Below, piece by piece: positions 52,769 through 60,634 of a stretch of 64,000 bases of DNA. Source of the DNA: Falsiruegeria litorea R37 (GTDB lineage: Bacteria > Pseudomonadota > Alphaproteobacteria > Rhodobacterales > Rhodobacteraceae); contig NZ_FWFO01000001.1 of NCBI RefSeq assembly GCF_900172225.1, positions 2,666,001 through 2,730,000 of the forward strand, in the 5' to 3' direction. A program made the translations under genes and the position numbers. Each line of letters opens with the position of its first letter. Within the stretch, counting starts at the first letter, position 1. The notes under the pieces are model-generated. The model was not told the DNA's origin. It did no database searches and saw only the letters and a program-made list of their open reading frames with translations.

Positions 52769-53301
52769 TCACGCGCATGTTTAAACGGTTCCGCCGGTTT
52801 TCGGATGACGAGCAGGGCAACGCCACGGTTGAATTCGCCCTTTTGTTTCCCTTGCTGATGGTGGCCTTGTTGTCGGGGGTTGAACTGGCCTTTGTTACGC
52901 TCAAGCACGCCATGCTGGAGCGCGCAGTGGACATGACAGTGCGTGACATTCGCCTGGGCACCGGGGTCAATTTTCAGCACGACGATCTGAAAACCACAAT
53001 CTGCGAACGCGCCACTTTCATCAAAAGCTGCGATGCAAACATGCGACTGGAAATGATCCAGGTGGATCCACGCAACGCTTTGAATATCGATGCTGATCCG
53101 GACTGCACCGACCGCACCGAAGAAGTCAAACCCGTCCGTAGCTTTGTTAACGGCGCCAGCAACGAACTGATGATCTTGCGTGCCTGTGCCAAAATCGACC
53201 CCCTGTTCCCAACCTCGGGTTTGGGAAAGCAGTTGGCGGACAACGCCGAAGGTCAATACGCGCTGGTCGCAACAACCGTATTCGTGCAGGAGCCGCAGTA
53301 A
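52765..53301 (+). CDS. TadE-like pseudopilin
   Basis: 178 residues. The N-terminal hallmark is DDEQGNATVEFALLFPLLMV, with E/G/E of TadE and the membrane helix. The C-terminal part contains two cysteine pairs (TICERATFIKSC, and CTDR), probably periplasmic disulfides. It is processed or anchored in the inner membrane and takes part in Tad pilus assembly. It overlaps the tadG-like gene by 4 bp (ATGA). Confidence 0.88.
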   Translation: MITRMFKRFRRFSDDEQGNATVEFALLFPLLMVALLSGVELAFVTLKHAMLERAVDMTVRDIRLGTGVNFQHDDLKTTICERATFIKSCDANMRLEMIQVDPRNALNIDADPDCTDRTEEVKPVRSFVNGASNELMILRACAKIDPLFPTSGLGKQLADNAEGQYALVATTVFVQEPQ

Positions 53302-53304
53302 GCC

Positions 53305-53856
53305 ATGTCCCTTTCAATGTTCAAAAAATTCTTGGGCCGGTTCGCCCGCGACGAAAAGGGATCGGTTTCGGTAGAATTTGTCCTGATGTTCCCGGTGCTT
53401 TTTTGGGTCATCATGGCATGTTACACCTACTTTGACGGCTATCGTCAGAGCGCCGCAAACCTCAAGGCGGCCTTTACCATCAGTGACCTGATTTCGCGCG
53501 AAACGGCCGGCATCAACGAAACCTACATCGATTCAATGCAACGCTTGCTGAACCTGATGACCCGCAGCCAGTCGGCCACCAAGGTACGCATTTCAGTCAT
53601 TCGCTGGGATGAAGAAGACGATCGCTACTACGTCGATTGGTCGCGTGTCCGCGGCTTTCAGGACGAATTGACCAACGCAACAATCGGAGACATGGCCGAA
53701 CGTCTGCCCACGATGCCGGACGAAGAGCGTGTGATCCTCGTTGAGACAAGCAACACGTACGTGCCACCGTTCAAGGTCGGGATCAACGAGATGGAGATGG
53801 ACAACTTTGTCTTCACCCGCCCCCGCTTTACCAATCAGGTGGCTTGGGCCTCCTGA
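53305..53856 (+). CDS. TadE-like pseudopilin, second copy
   Basis: 183 residues. The hallmark is RDEKGSVSVEFVLMFPVLFW, then a long helix with ANLKAAFTISDLISRETAGI. It lies 3 bp after the previous TadE-like gene. The three genes form an operon of pseudopilin-type proteins. It is followed by repeat copy F and the convergent gene at 54036. Confidence 0.87.
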   Translation: MSLSMFKKFLGRFARDEKGSVSVEFVLMFPVLFWVIMACYTYFDGYRQSAANLKAAFTISDLISRETAGINETYIDSMQRLLNLMTRSQSATKVRISVIRWDEEDDRYYVDWSRVRGFQDELTNATIGDMAERLPTMPDEERVILVETSNTYVPPFKVGINEMEMDNFVFTRPRFTNQVAWAS

Positions 53857-53908
53857 TTTCGGTTTTTCCCCTCCTGCTGGGGTGCTGCGCTTCGACACAG
53901 CGCCAACC

Positions 53909-53978
53909 GCCTCGCCAAAGGCGAGGCCCGGCCCAACGGGAGGAGTTGCATCTTTGATGCATCGACGACGGGCGGGAG
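53909..53978 (+). repeat. structured intergenic repeat, copy F
   Basis: Plus-orientation copy between the TadE-like gene and the convergent membrane-protein gene. Hairpin I is GCCTCGCC-AAA-GGCGAGGC, fully paired. The core is CCCGGCCCAACGGGAGG. Hairpin II is TGCATC-TTT-GATGCA, nearly equal to copy B. The end is CGACGGGCGGGAG. Confidence 0.88.
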
Positions 53979-54035
53979 CCCCCCGGCTTTTGGTGCCGCA
54001 CCGATCAAATCAAGTCGCACTGACGAATTGAGCAC

Positions 54036-54506
54036 CTAGCCCCGTTGCGCAATCATCGCCGAGATCATCTCGGCCATGAACTTGCTTTGCGATCCTGGTG
54101 TCACGCCGCCGATCCCGATACGACGCCCCATGCGCCACCACAGCCCCGGTTGCCAGACCCGGGATGCGGGTTGGCTGGTGCGCAGCAAGAATCCATTCGA
54201 GGGCTTGAACGCAAATACGCCCCGATCCAGGCTTTCGATATCCTCGACCCGCGCGATCACCTGACCATCCGATGATCGGAGTTCTGTTTCGGTCAACTCA
54301 ACCCGTCCCGCAGTGGCCCGCCACATTCTCATGGCCAACCACATCGCAGCGCCGCCCACCACGATCAGAAAGGCTTGCCACAGCGGTTCAGGACCACCCA
54401 GCAAAGCGACATAGAACGACATCAGCGAAACAACGGCGAGCATGATCACGCCCATCCACCTGCGCGGGGCCGAGGCCTCGACCACGGCCAATACGTCTTC
54501 GTTCAT
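54036..54506 (-). CDS. membrane protein of unknown function, PH-like
   Basis: 156 residues with two membrane helices (WMGVIMLAVVSLMSFYVALL and LWQAFLIVVGGAAMWLAMRM) followed by a beta-rich cytoplasmic part (GRVELTETELRSSDGQVIAR). Two helices plus a beta domain suggest a bacterial PH-like protein, but the match is weak. The ATG at 54506 has GGAGGGG upstream. The frame continues 5' without homology. Confidence 0.72.
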   Translation of the reverse strand: MNEDVLAVVEASAPRRWMGVIMLAVVSLMSFYVALLGGPEPLWQAFLIVVGGAAMWLAMRMWRATAGRVELTETELRSSDGQVIARVEDIESLDRGVFAFKPSNGFLLRTSQPASRVWQPGLWWRMGRRIGIGGVTPGSQSKFMAEMISAMIAQRG

Positions 54507-54604
54507 CTGCCCCTCCGTTGACTTGCGGCTCCCGGCATAGCGCATCCTGCGTTCGGGCAACAGGCCCATTGCCCTACCCACTAACCGCAGATAGCGTCCG
54601 GAAC

Positions 54605-55786
54605 ATGAGCTATCCATCAAACCGCGACACCCCGCAGAAAGCCAATGATGCCGCCGCAGGCATAGACGTGACCGACGACTTTGAGCGGTTCACGCAGCGC
54701 AACGACGTCTTCACCCGTGCCATGTGGGATGATCGGGTCAAATCCAAGCACACGGCCAAGTTCTTTGCCTCCTACCGAATGGAGGCCACACCCCGGCGCG
54801 GCGACGGGTTCACGCAAAAGGACTTTGCCCTGCGCAATGCCGCCTGGCTGATCTCGGACGTGATGACCAACCGCCATGCCGATCAGGGTCGACGCGAGGG
54901 GTTCCAGGCCCCGATCAGCAACGATACACCCGTCGCTCCGATGCAAGTCGAGGTTGACGACCCCGCCAAGATGAGCGCCGAGATCAAACGCATCGCCACC
55001 TTCTTTGGTGCGGATCTGTGCGGGGTAACCGATCTGGATGAGCGCTGGCTTTACACATCACGTGTGGACACCCGCGATCTGACCGAGGCCCCGCTCGACC
55101 TGCCCGAGGGGCTGAACTCGGTCATCGTGCTGGGCCATGAGATGGACAAGGAGTTGGTGGCCACCTACCCTTCGGCGCTGGCGGGGGCCGCCACGGGCCG
55201 GGAATACAGCCACGAGGCATCCGTTGTGATGCAGCTGGCAGCTTACATCCGTAACCTGGGCTATGAGGCCGTGCCGTCGATGAACGACACCGGATTGGTC
55301 ATCCCCTATGCGGTCAAGGCTGGGCTTGGCGAATACGCTCGCAACCAGATGGTCATTACGCCCGAGTTCGGGCCACGCCTGCGGTTTTCCAAGATTTTCA
55401 CCAACCTGCCGCTGAGCCATGACACACCTGAACCCAAAGGCGTGAAAGCGTTCTGTGACATCTGCACCAAATGCGCCGACGCCTGCCCGGTTAAGGCCTT
55501 GCCCTATGGCCCGCCATCGACTGACACGGCCAATGTGTCGGCCATCAAGGGCGTGCGCAAATGGACATCGGATGCAGAGAAGTGTTTCTCGTTCTGGGCC
55601 AAACTCGCCTCTGACTGCGCGATCTGCATGCGCGTCTGCCCGTTCAATCGCGACTATTCCAAACGTCGGCATCGCCTGTGGTTGAAACTGGCGCTGTCGC
55701 CCCTGCGCAAGCTGGCACTGCGCCTGGCCAAGGACCATGGTCAGCGGTCGAAACCGGCGGATTGGTGGGGCAAGCCCGAGAGTTGA
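54605..55786 (+). CDS. reductive-dehalogenase-like iron-sulfur protein
   Basis: 393 residues. The C-terminal part has two [4Fe-4S] motifs, CDICTKCADACPVKALP near residue 283 and CAICMRVCPFNRD near 340, with KCFSFW between. This spacing and the VCPFN ending match reductive dehalogenases (and, more remotely, QueG), which also bind cobalamin. The middle (VVMQLAAYIRNLGYEAVPS) fits the corrinoid-binding core. No Tat signal or fused reductase domain is seen. Its partner is unknown. It may be cytoplasmic and use a cobamide made with the help of CobT/CobS. Confidence 0.8.
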   Translation: MSYPSNRDTPQKANDAAAGIDVTDDFERFTQRNDVFTRAMWDDRVKSKHTAKFFASYRMEATPRRGDGFTQKDFALRNAAWLISDVMTNRHADQGRREGFQAPISNDTPVAPMQVEVDDPAKMSAEIKRIATFFGADLCGVTDLDERWLYTSRVDTRDLTEAPLDLPEGLNSVIVLGHEMDKELVATYPSALAGAATGREYSHEASVVMQLAAYIRNLGYEAVPSMNDTGLVIPYAVKAGLGEYARNQMVITPEFGPRLRFSKIFTNLPLSHDTPEPKGVKAFCDICTKCADACPVKALPYGPPSTDTANVSAIKGVRKWTSDAEKCFSFWAKLASDCAICMRVCPFNRDYSKRRHRLWLKLALSPLRKLALRLAKDHGQRSKPADWWGKPES

Positions 55787-55810
55787 ACATTCGGACAGGG
55801 ACCGGGAGCG

Positions 55811-55884
55811 CTCCCGCCCTCGCTGCATGCCCTTACGGGCCCTTGCTCAGTTGGGCCGGGCGCCTCGCCTTTGGCTCGGCGCGG
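55811..55884 (-). repeat. structured intergenic repeat, copy G
   Basis: Minus-orientation copy between the reductive-dehalogenase-like gene and the convergent cyclase gene. Hairpin I is GCGCCGAGCC-AAA-GGCGAGGCGC with tandem G-A mismatches. The core is CCCGGCCCAAC. Hairpin II has the stem GCCC-GTAA-GGGC. The end is GAGGGCGGGAG. Confidence 0.82.
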
Positions 55885-55930
55885 CTCCGCAAACCGCAGA
55901 CGCGGCGTGGTGAAACCAGCCCCAGTGGCT

Positions 55931-57115
55931 CTAAGCGCTGACCGCATGCACGTCCTGCGCTGTTGCCAGTCCTTTCAACGTCTGTCGCCCCAAGGAACGC
56001 CCCTTGGCCCCCGAGAGCTCGACAAAAGCCTCGGACACCAGAAGTGGTTCGCCCAGCGACCCACAGAGCCCCGCCACGCGGGCCGCAACATTCACGTCGC
56101 GCCCGATCACCGTGTAATCCAACCGCATGCCCGAACCGACGTTGCCGTATGCGACCTCTCCGAAATGCAGTGCGATGCCCACCTCGAAGGCGGGCACCGT
56201 TTCGGCCTGTCCAACCCGCGCCAACCCTTCTCGTGCCGCCATTAGCGCCGCAGCACAGGCCGCCGATCCATCCTCTTGGGCGCGGAAAATCGCCAAGATA
56301 CCATCGCCCATGAACTTGAGCACCTCCCCACCAGCGTCTTCCACTGGGGGCACCAGGCAATCGTAGTAGGTGTTCAAGAGCCCTGTCGCCGCCTCTGCAG
56401 ACATGTCAGCAGTCAGTTCTGTGAACCGGCGCATGTCCGCAAACAAAATGGCCGAACGGATGTGCATGACCTCTCCCCGGTGCACGTCACCCGACAAAAT
56501 GCGGCGGTGCGGCTCGTCGCCGACGTACATCCGCATCACCTCGTGCATGGCGCGGTTGGTGGTCAGGATCTCTTGGCAGGCCGCCAGCGCCGGGAAGACA
56601 GCGCGCAGAAAGGCAAAATCCCGTGCCGAGAACCCGGCCGGATCACATGTCGCAAAGCTGAAGGTGCTGGACATGCCACTGCGCATGAACACCGGCGCCA
56701 TGATGTAATGGGTGTGCCCGGCCTCTTTCAGTTCCGGCACAATGTCGTACCGGTCATCCGGCGTGTCCGGAAGCCACATCACCACCCATTCGCCGCTGTT
56801 GTGCGCGTCTGCTGCGGGAGAGTTCGAATACCCCTCGCCGCTTTCCGCCGAATAGGGAAACAGATAGCTGCGCGCACCCACGCCGCGTTCCCAGAAGCGC
56901 GCGCTGGCCACGGCCTCGGCATGCAACAGCGGCACGATAGAGCTGGCGCGATCCAGCGGCACGCCAGCGCGCCGGATGCGGTCGCACATCTTGGTCAGTA
57001 CGTCATCAGCATCGGTTGCTTTCAACGCATCGCCCAGCATGTAGCTCATAAGGTCAAGCGCGGCGATCATCATCCCCTGGGGCAGAGTCGCCAGTTCGTC
57101 TGAAGAGCGGGTCAT
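55931..57115 (-). CDS. class IIIb adenylate cyclase with N-terminal sensory region
   Basis: 394 residues. Residues 1-220 are an uncharacterised, probably ligand-binding region (LATLPQGMMIAALDLMSYML onward). The catalytic domain starts at F225: metal-binding D227 (FADMRRFT) and D271 (FMGDG), substrate Lys267 and Thr335, transition-state N342 and R346 (DVNVAAR). Lys plus Thr instead of Lys plus Asp places it in class IIIb, a group that includes bicarbonate-responsive adenylate cyclases. No membrane helix is evident. The start at 57115 is supported by GGATCGGG upstream. Confidence 0.88.
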   Translation of the reverse strand: MTRSSDELATLPQGMMIAALDLMSYMLGDALKATDADDVLTKMCDRIRRAGVPLDRASSIVPLLHAEAVASARFWERGVGARSYLFPYSAESGEGYSNSPAADAHNSGEWVVMWLPDTPDDRYDIVPELKEAGHTHYIMAPVFMRSGMSSTFSFATCDPAGFSARDFAFLRAVFPALAACQEILTTNRAMHEVMRMYVGDEPHRRILSGDVHRGEVMHIRSAILFADMRRFTELTADMSAEAATGLLNTYYDCLVPPVEDAGGEVLKFMGDGILAIFRAQEDGSAACAAALMAAREGLARVGQAETVPAFEVGIALHFGEVAYGNVGSGMRLDYTVIGRDVNVAARVAGLCGSLGEPLLVSEAFVELSGAKGRSLGRQTLKGLATAQDVHAVSA

Positions 57116-57259
57116 ACCCGATCCTACGCGCTCGGCCTGATATGCGGCAAGGGTTGCGCTTTCGTTCACAAATGCACAGCTCCCGTGCCCAGTGCCCGGA
57201 TTGAGTGCGCGGTCACACCGCCCTACATCTTGGGAAACACTGCTTTCGGAGGGCCACAG

Positions 57260-58171
57260 ATGTCTATCAGACCGATCCTTGAAACCCGCGCTGCCACCCC
57301 CACGATGGAGGGTGCAGGCGTCAAATTGCATAGGGCTTTCGGGTTTCAGGACCCGTCCGAGCTGGATCCGTTTCTGCTGTTTGACGATTTCCGCAACGAG
57401 CACCCGCAGGACTACATGCGCGGTTTTCCCTGGCATCCCCATCGCGGGATCGAGACCATCACCTATGTGCTGTCGGGCACGGTCGAGCATGCGGATTCGC
57501 TTGGCAACACCGGCACACTTGGGGCCGGTGACGTGCAATGGATGACCGCCGGATCGGGCATCCTGCATCAAGAGATGCCCGAGGGGAACACGACCGGCCA
57601 GATGCATGGGTTCCAGCTGTGGGGCAACCTGCCCGCAAGCCAGAAGATGACCGCGCCGCGCTATCAGGATGTCGAGAGCCGTGAGATCCCAGAGGTCATC
57701 GACGATGACGGCACCCGCGTGCGGGTGATCGTGGGGGAATTCTGGGGCAAGACCGGCCCGGTGGATGGCATTGCCGCTGATCCGCAATACCTGGACATCT
57801 CTGTCCCTGCCGGGGTCAAGAAAACCTTCAAGATCGACACCTATCGCCGGGCCTTTGCCTATGTATTCGAAGGGGCCGCCGCCTTTGCCGATGCCTCGCA
57901 ACCCACTGGCGTGCTGCTTGAAAAAGAGGTGGCGGGCCAAGAGCTTAACATCCGCGACATGTCGGGTGACCGCACCTTGATCCGGTTCGGAACAGGCGAC
58001 GAGGTGACCGTCCAGGCCGGGCCCGAGGGCGTGCGCTTTCTGCTGATCTCAGGCGCACCCATTGAGGAGCCCGTCGCGTGGCACGGCCCCATCGTGATGA
58101 ACACTCAGGCCGAGTTGCAGCAGGCCATGCGTGATCTAAGCAATGGCACGTTCATCAAGGCAGCTCACTGA
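57260..58171 (+). CDS. pirin family protein
   Basis: 303 residues with two cupin domains. The metal-site pattern is WHPHRGIETITYVLSGTVEHAD, then AGSGILHQEMPE with a further His and Glu. Pirins bind Fe or another metal, and some oxidise quercetin. The start at 57260 (MSIRPILETR) follows GGAGGG. A start 75 bp upstream in frame is unlikely. It is divergent from the adenylate cyclase gene and convergent with the TetR gene. Confidence 0.9.
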   Translation: MSIRPILETRAATPTMEGAGVKLHRAFGFQDPSELDPFLLFDDFRNEHPQDYMRGFPWHPHRGIETITYVLSGTVEHADSLGNTGTLGAGDVQWMTAGSGILHQEMPEGNTTGQMHGFQLWGNLPASQKMTAPRYQDVESREIPEVIDDDGTRVRVIVGEFWGKTGPVDGIAADPQYLDISVPAGVKKTFKIDTYRRAFAYVFEGAAAFADASQPTGVLLEKEVAGQELNIRDMSGDRTLIRFGTGDEVTVQAGPEGVRFLLISGAPIEEPVAWHGPIVMNTQAELQQAMRDLSNGTFIKAAH

Positions 58172-58198
58172 CACTTATCGTTGCTGCGGGGCCAAAGC

Positions 58199-58786
58199 TC
58201 ACGCGGCAACGGACTTGCGGACCATGTCCCAGTAGATCTCTTCGACTTGCGGCAGCGACAGGCGTCCGCCCGAGCGATACCAGGTGTTGACTCCGGTCAG
58301 CATGGCGATCACGGCCAGCGTGGCAATTTTGGGGTCGGGCACGTCGAACACGCCTTCTTCGACCCCTTGTCGCAGGATTTCTTCGAGCATGTTTTCGTAT
58401 TGCCCCCGCAACCCTTCGATGGTGGCAAAATTCTCGGGGCTCAGGTTGCGCAGCTCCATATAGGCGATGAAAACCGCGTCAGGGCGTTCCGAATGGAACC
58501 GGATGTGGAAGCGGGTGAACGCCTCAAGCCGGTCCATAACCCCATCTGGTGCGGGTTCCGCCGCTACAGCCTCCAGCAACTCCTCCAGATGGGTGCGCAT
58601 CAGTCCCAGAAGCAGCGTCTGCTTGTCCGGCGTGTAGTTATAAAGCGCCCCGGCCTGTACGCCGACGGCGCCCGCGATCTGGCGCATCGACACCGCCGCA
58701 TAGCCGTGCTGCGCAAAAAGCCGCTGCGCCGCGTCCAGAATGCGCGGGCCGGTGATGTCGGAATGAGAACCTTGGGTGCGTGCCAT
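58199..58786 (-). CDS. TetR family transcriptional regulator
   Basis: 195 residues. The N-terminal HTH is ILDAAQRLFAQHGYAAVSMR, QIAGAVGVQAGALYNYTPDK. The C-terminal domain has the helices of a fatty-acid-type TetR (FATIEGLRGQYENMLEEIL), but the ligand is not identifiable. A palindrome 15 bp upstream of its start is a probable operator. It is convergent with the pirin gene and divergent from the lipoprotein gene. Confidence 0.9.
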   Translation of the reverse strand: MARTQGSHSDITGPRILDAAQRLFAQHGYAAVSMRQIAGAVGVQAGALYNYTPDKQTLLLGLMRTHLEELLEAVAAEPAPDGVMDRLEAFTRFHIRFHSERPDAVFIAYMELRNLSPENFATIEGLRGQYENMLEEILRQGVEEGVFDVPDPKIATLAVIAMLTGVNTWYRSGGRLSLPQVEEIYWDMVRKSVAA

Positions 58787-58800
58787 GGGATTACGCTATC

Positions 58801-58814
58801 TGAACAAACGTTCA
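58801..58814. promoter_or_regulatory. probable TetR operator
   Basis: TGAAC-AAAC-GTTCA, 14 bp, between the TetR start (58786) and the divergent lipoprotein gene (58886). The position suggests autoregulation and perhaps control of the lipoprotein gene. Binding is inferred. Confidence 0.6.
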
Positions 58815-58885
58815 GAAAAAACCCCTGCTTGCGCCTTTTCCACCAAACGGGCATCAAAGGGGCACGCTCTGGGGAAACTTCACTC

Positions 58886-59185
58886 ATGAAACTGCGCCTT
58901 GTCATCTGCCTTTTGCCTGCCTTTGCTGCGTGCACGCAAGTGCCCGAGTTGAACGACAAGGTTTCGTCGCAGTTGAAAAACGCCAATTACCCACAATTGG
59001 TCCCGTTGGATCAAGCCCTGGGCCCGTCAATTGCGCCAGAGGAACAGGCTCAGAAGGTTACCCAACAACTTGAAGCGCGCCGCGACAGCCTGAAACAGAG
59101 GGCTGCAGCGCTACAAAAACCGGTTGTGGATGCCGCCGACCGCGACCGATTGGACGAAACTGTTCCCCGCCCCGCATCTGACTGA
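58886..59185 (+). CDS. small lipoprotein of unknown function
   Basis: 99 residues. The signal peptide ends in the lipobox AFAAC, with the lipid-bearing Cys16. The rest is hydrophilic and helical (EEQAQKVTQQLEARRDSLKQ then RAAALQ), suggesting a coiled coil. It is expected in the inner or outer membrane facing the periplasm. Divergent from the TetR gene. Confidence 0.8.
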   Translation: MKLRLVICLLPAFAACTQVPELNDKVSSQLKNANYPQLVPLDQALGPSIAPEEQAQKVTQQLEARRDSLKQRAAALQKPVVDAADRDRLDETVPRPASD

Positions 59186-59272
59186 TTGCACCCATGCGCT
59201 GAACCCGCTAAGGCACGATCCGACCTTGGGCCGAATTTGCGGCGGGTTTCATAGCATGGAAGGACCCTCACG

Positions 59273-60559
59273 ATGACACGAACGCTGCGGCTTGGAATTG
59301 CAGGTTTGGGAACCGTGGGCGTGGGGGTCGTCAAGATCATCCGCCGTCAGGCCGCATTGCTTGAAGCGCGCACCGGCGCACGGATCGAAATCTCAGCCGT
59401 CTCTGCGCGCGACGCCAACAAGGATCGCGGCGTGAACCTGTCGGGCTATGCCTGGGAGACCGACCCGGTGGCACTAGCCACGCGTGACGATGTGGACGTC
59501 TTTGTTGAGCTGATGGGCGGTTCCGAAGGCGCGGCCAAGGACGCGACCGAGGCGGCACTGGCCGCAGGCAAGGATGTGGTCACCGCAAACAAGGCGCTGC
59601 TGGCGATCCACGGTCAGGCGCTCGCCGATCAAGCAGAAGCAGCAGACCGCGTGATCCGGTACGAGGCCGCCGTCGCAGGCGGTATCCCGGTGATCAAATC
59701 CCTGACCGAGGGGCTGGCTGGCAACGAGATCACCCGCGTCATGGGCGTGATGAACGGCACCTGCAACTACATCCTGACCAACATGGAGGCCAAGGGCCTG
59801 GGCTATAATGCGCTGTTCGATGAATGCGCCGAGCTTGGCTATCTTGAGGCTGACCCGAACCTGGACGTGGGCGGCATCGACGCGGCACACAAGCTGGCGA
59901 TCCTCAGCTCGATTGCCTTTGGCACCAAGCCGAACTTTGACGGGATCGAAATCGAAGGCATCCAGCGCATCACCCTGGAAGACATCCATCAGGCCGCCGA
60001 CATGGGCTATCGCATCAAGCTGCTTGGCGTGGCACAGCGTACTGCGCGCGGGCTGGAACAGCGGATGCAGCCTTGTTTGGTGCCCGCGACTTCTCCGCTC
60101 GGCCAGCTGGAAGGCGGCACCAACATGGTGGTGATCGAAGGCGACGCGGTGGACCAGATCGTTCTGCGCGGCCCTGGCGCGGGTGAAGGCCCCACCGCAA
60201 GCGCAGTGCTTGGCGATATCTGTGATCTGGCACGCGGGCTTCGCATTCCGACCTTTGGTCAGCCGGCAGCGATGCTGGAAGAGGCAAAGCCCGCACAAAC
60301 CGGACTGCCCGCCCCCTATTACCTGCGCACGGCGCTGCTCGACAAACCGGGCGCTTTGGCCAAGGTGGCGGCGATCCTGGGCGACGCTGGTGTGTCCATC
60401 GACCGGATGCGCCAGTACGGGCACACCGACACCACCGCTCCGATCCTGATCGTGACCCATAAAACCACCCGCGCCGCATTGGACGAGGCACTTTCCGCGC
60501 TCAACGCGACCGACGTGGTGGCCATGGAGCCCGTTGCCTTGCGGATCGAGGCGCTTTGA
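59273..60559 (+). CDS. hom: homoserine dehydrogenase
   Basis: 428 residues. The NAD(P) loop is LGIAGLGTVGVGVVKI at the N-terminus. The substrate-binding domain has VGGIDAAHKLAILSSIAFG and YEAAVAGGIPVIKSL with the catalytic Lys. A C-terminal ACT domain (AKVAAILGDAGVSIDRMRQY) gives allosteric control, usually by threonine. It reduces aspartate semialdehyde to homoserine. GGAAGGA stands before the ATG. First of the hom-glpX-recJ series. Confidence 0.96.
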   Translation: MTRTLRLGIAGLGTVGVGVVKIIRRQAALLEARTGARIEISAVSARDANKDRGVNLSGYAWETDPVALATRDDVDVFVELMGGSEGAAKDATEAALAAGKDVVTANKALLAIHGQALADQAEAADRVIRYEAAVAGGIPVIKSLTEGLAGNEITRVMGVMNGTCNYILTNMEAKGLGYNALFDECAELGYLEADPNLDVGGIDAAHKLAILSSIAFGTKPNFDGIEIEGIQRITLEDIHQAADMGYRIKLLGVAQRTARGLEQRMQPCLVPATSPLGQLEGGTNMVVIEGDAVDQIVLRGPGAGEGPTASAVLGDICDLARGLRIPTFGQPAAMLEEAKPAQTGLPAPYYLRTALLDKPGALAKVAAILGDAGVSIDRMRQYGHTDTTAPILIVTHKTTRAALDEALSALNATDVVAMEPVALRIEAL

Positions 60560-60634
60560 GGCCCCCTTGCGGAAATGAACATCACCGGGGTATTCCGGTA
60601 AAAAACAGTCTGTAGTGACCAAAGGATAGTGAAC

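Noticed and set aside
57116-57940. N-terminal extension of the adenylate cyclase frame
   Set aside because: It would overlap the pirin gene on the other strand. Homology and a ribosome-binding site support the start at 57115.
60590-60606. Hairpin ACCGG-GGTATT-CCGGT between hom and glpX as a terminator
   Set aside because: It is followed by A rather than T on the plus strand, so it cannot act as a standard terminator for hom.
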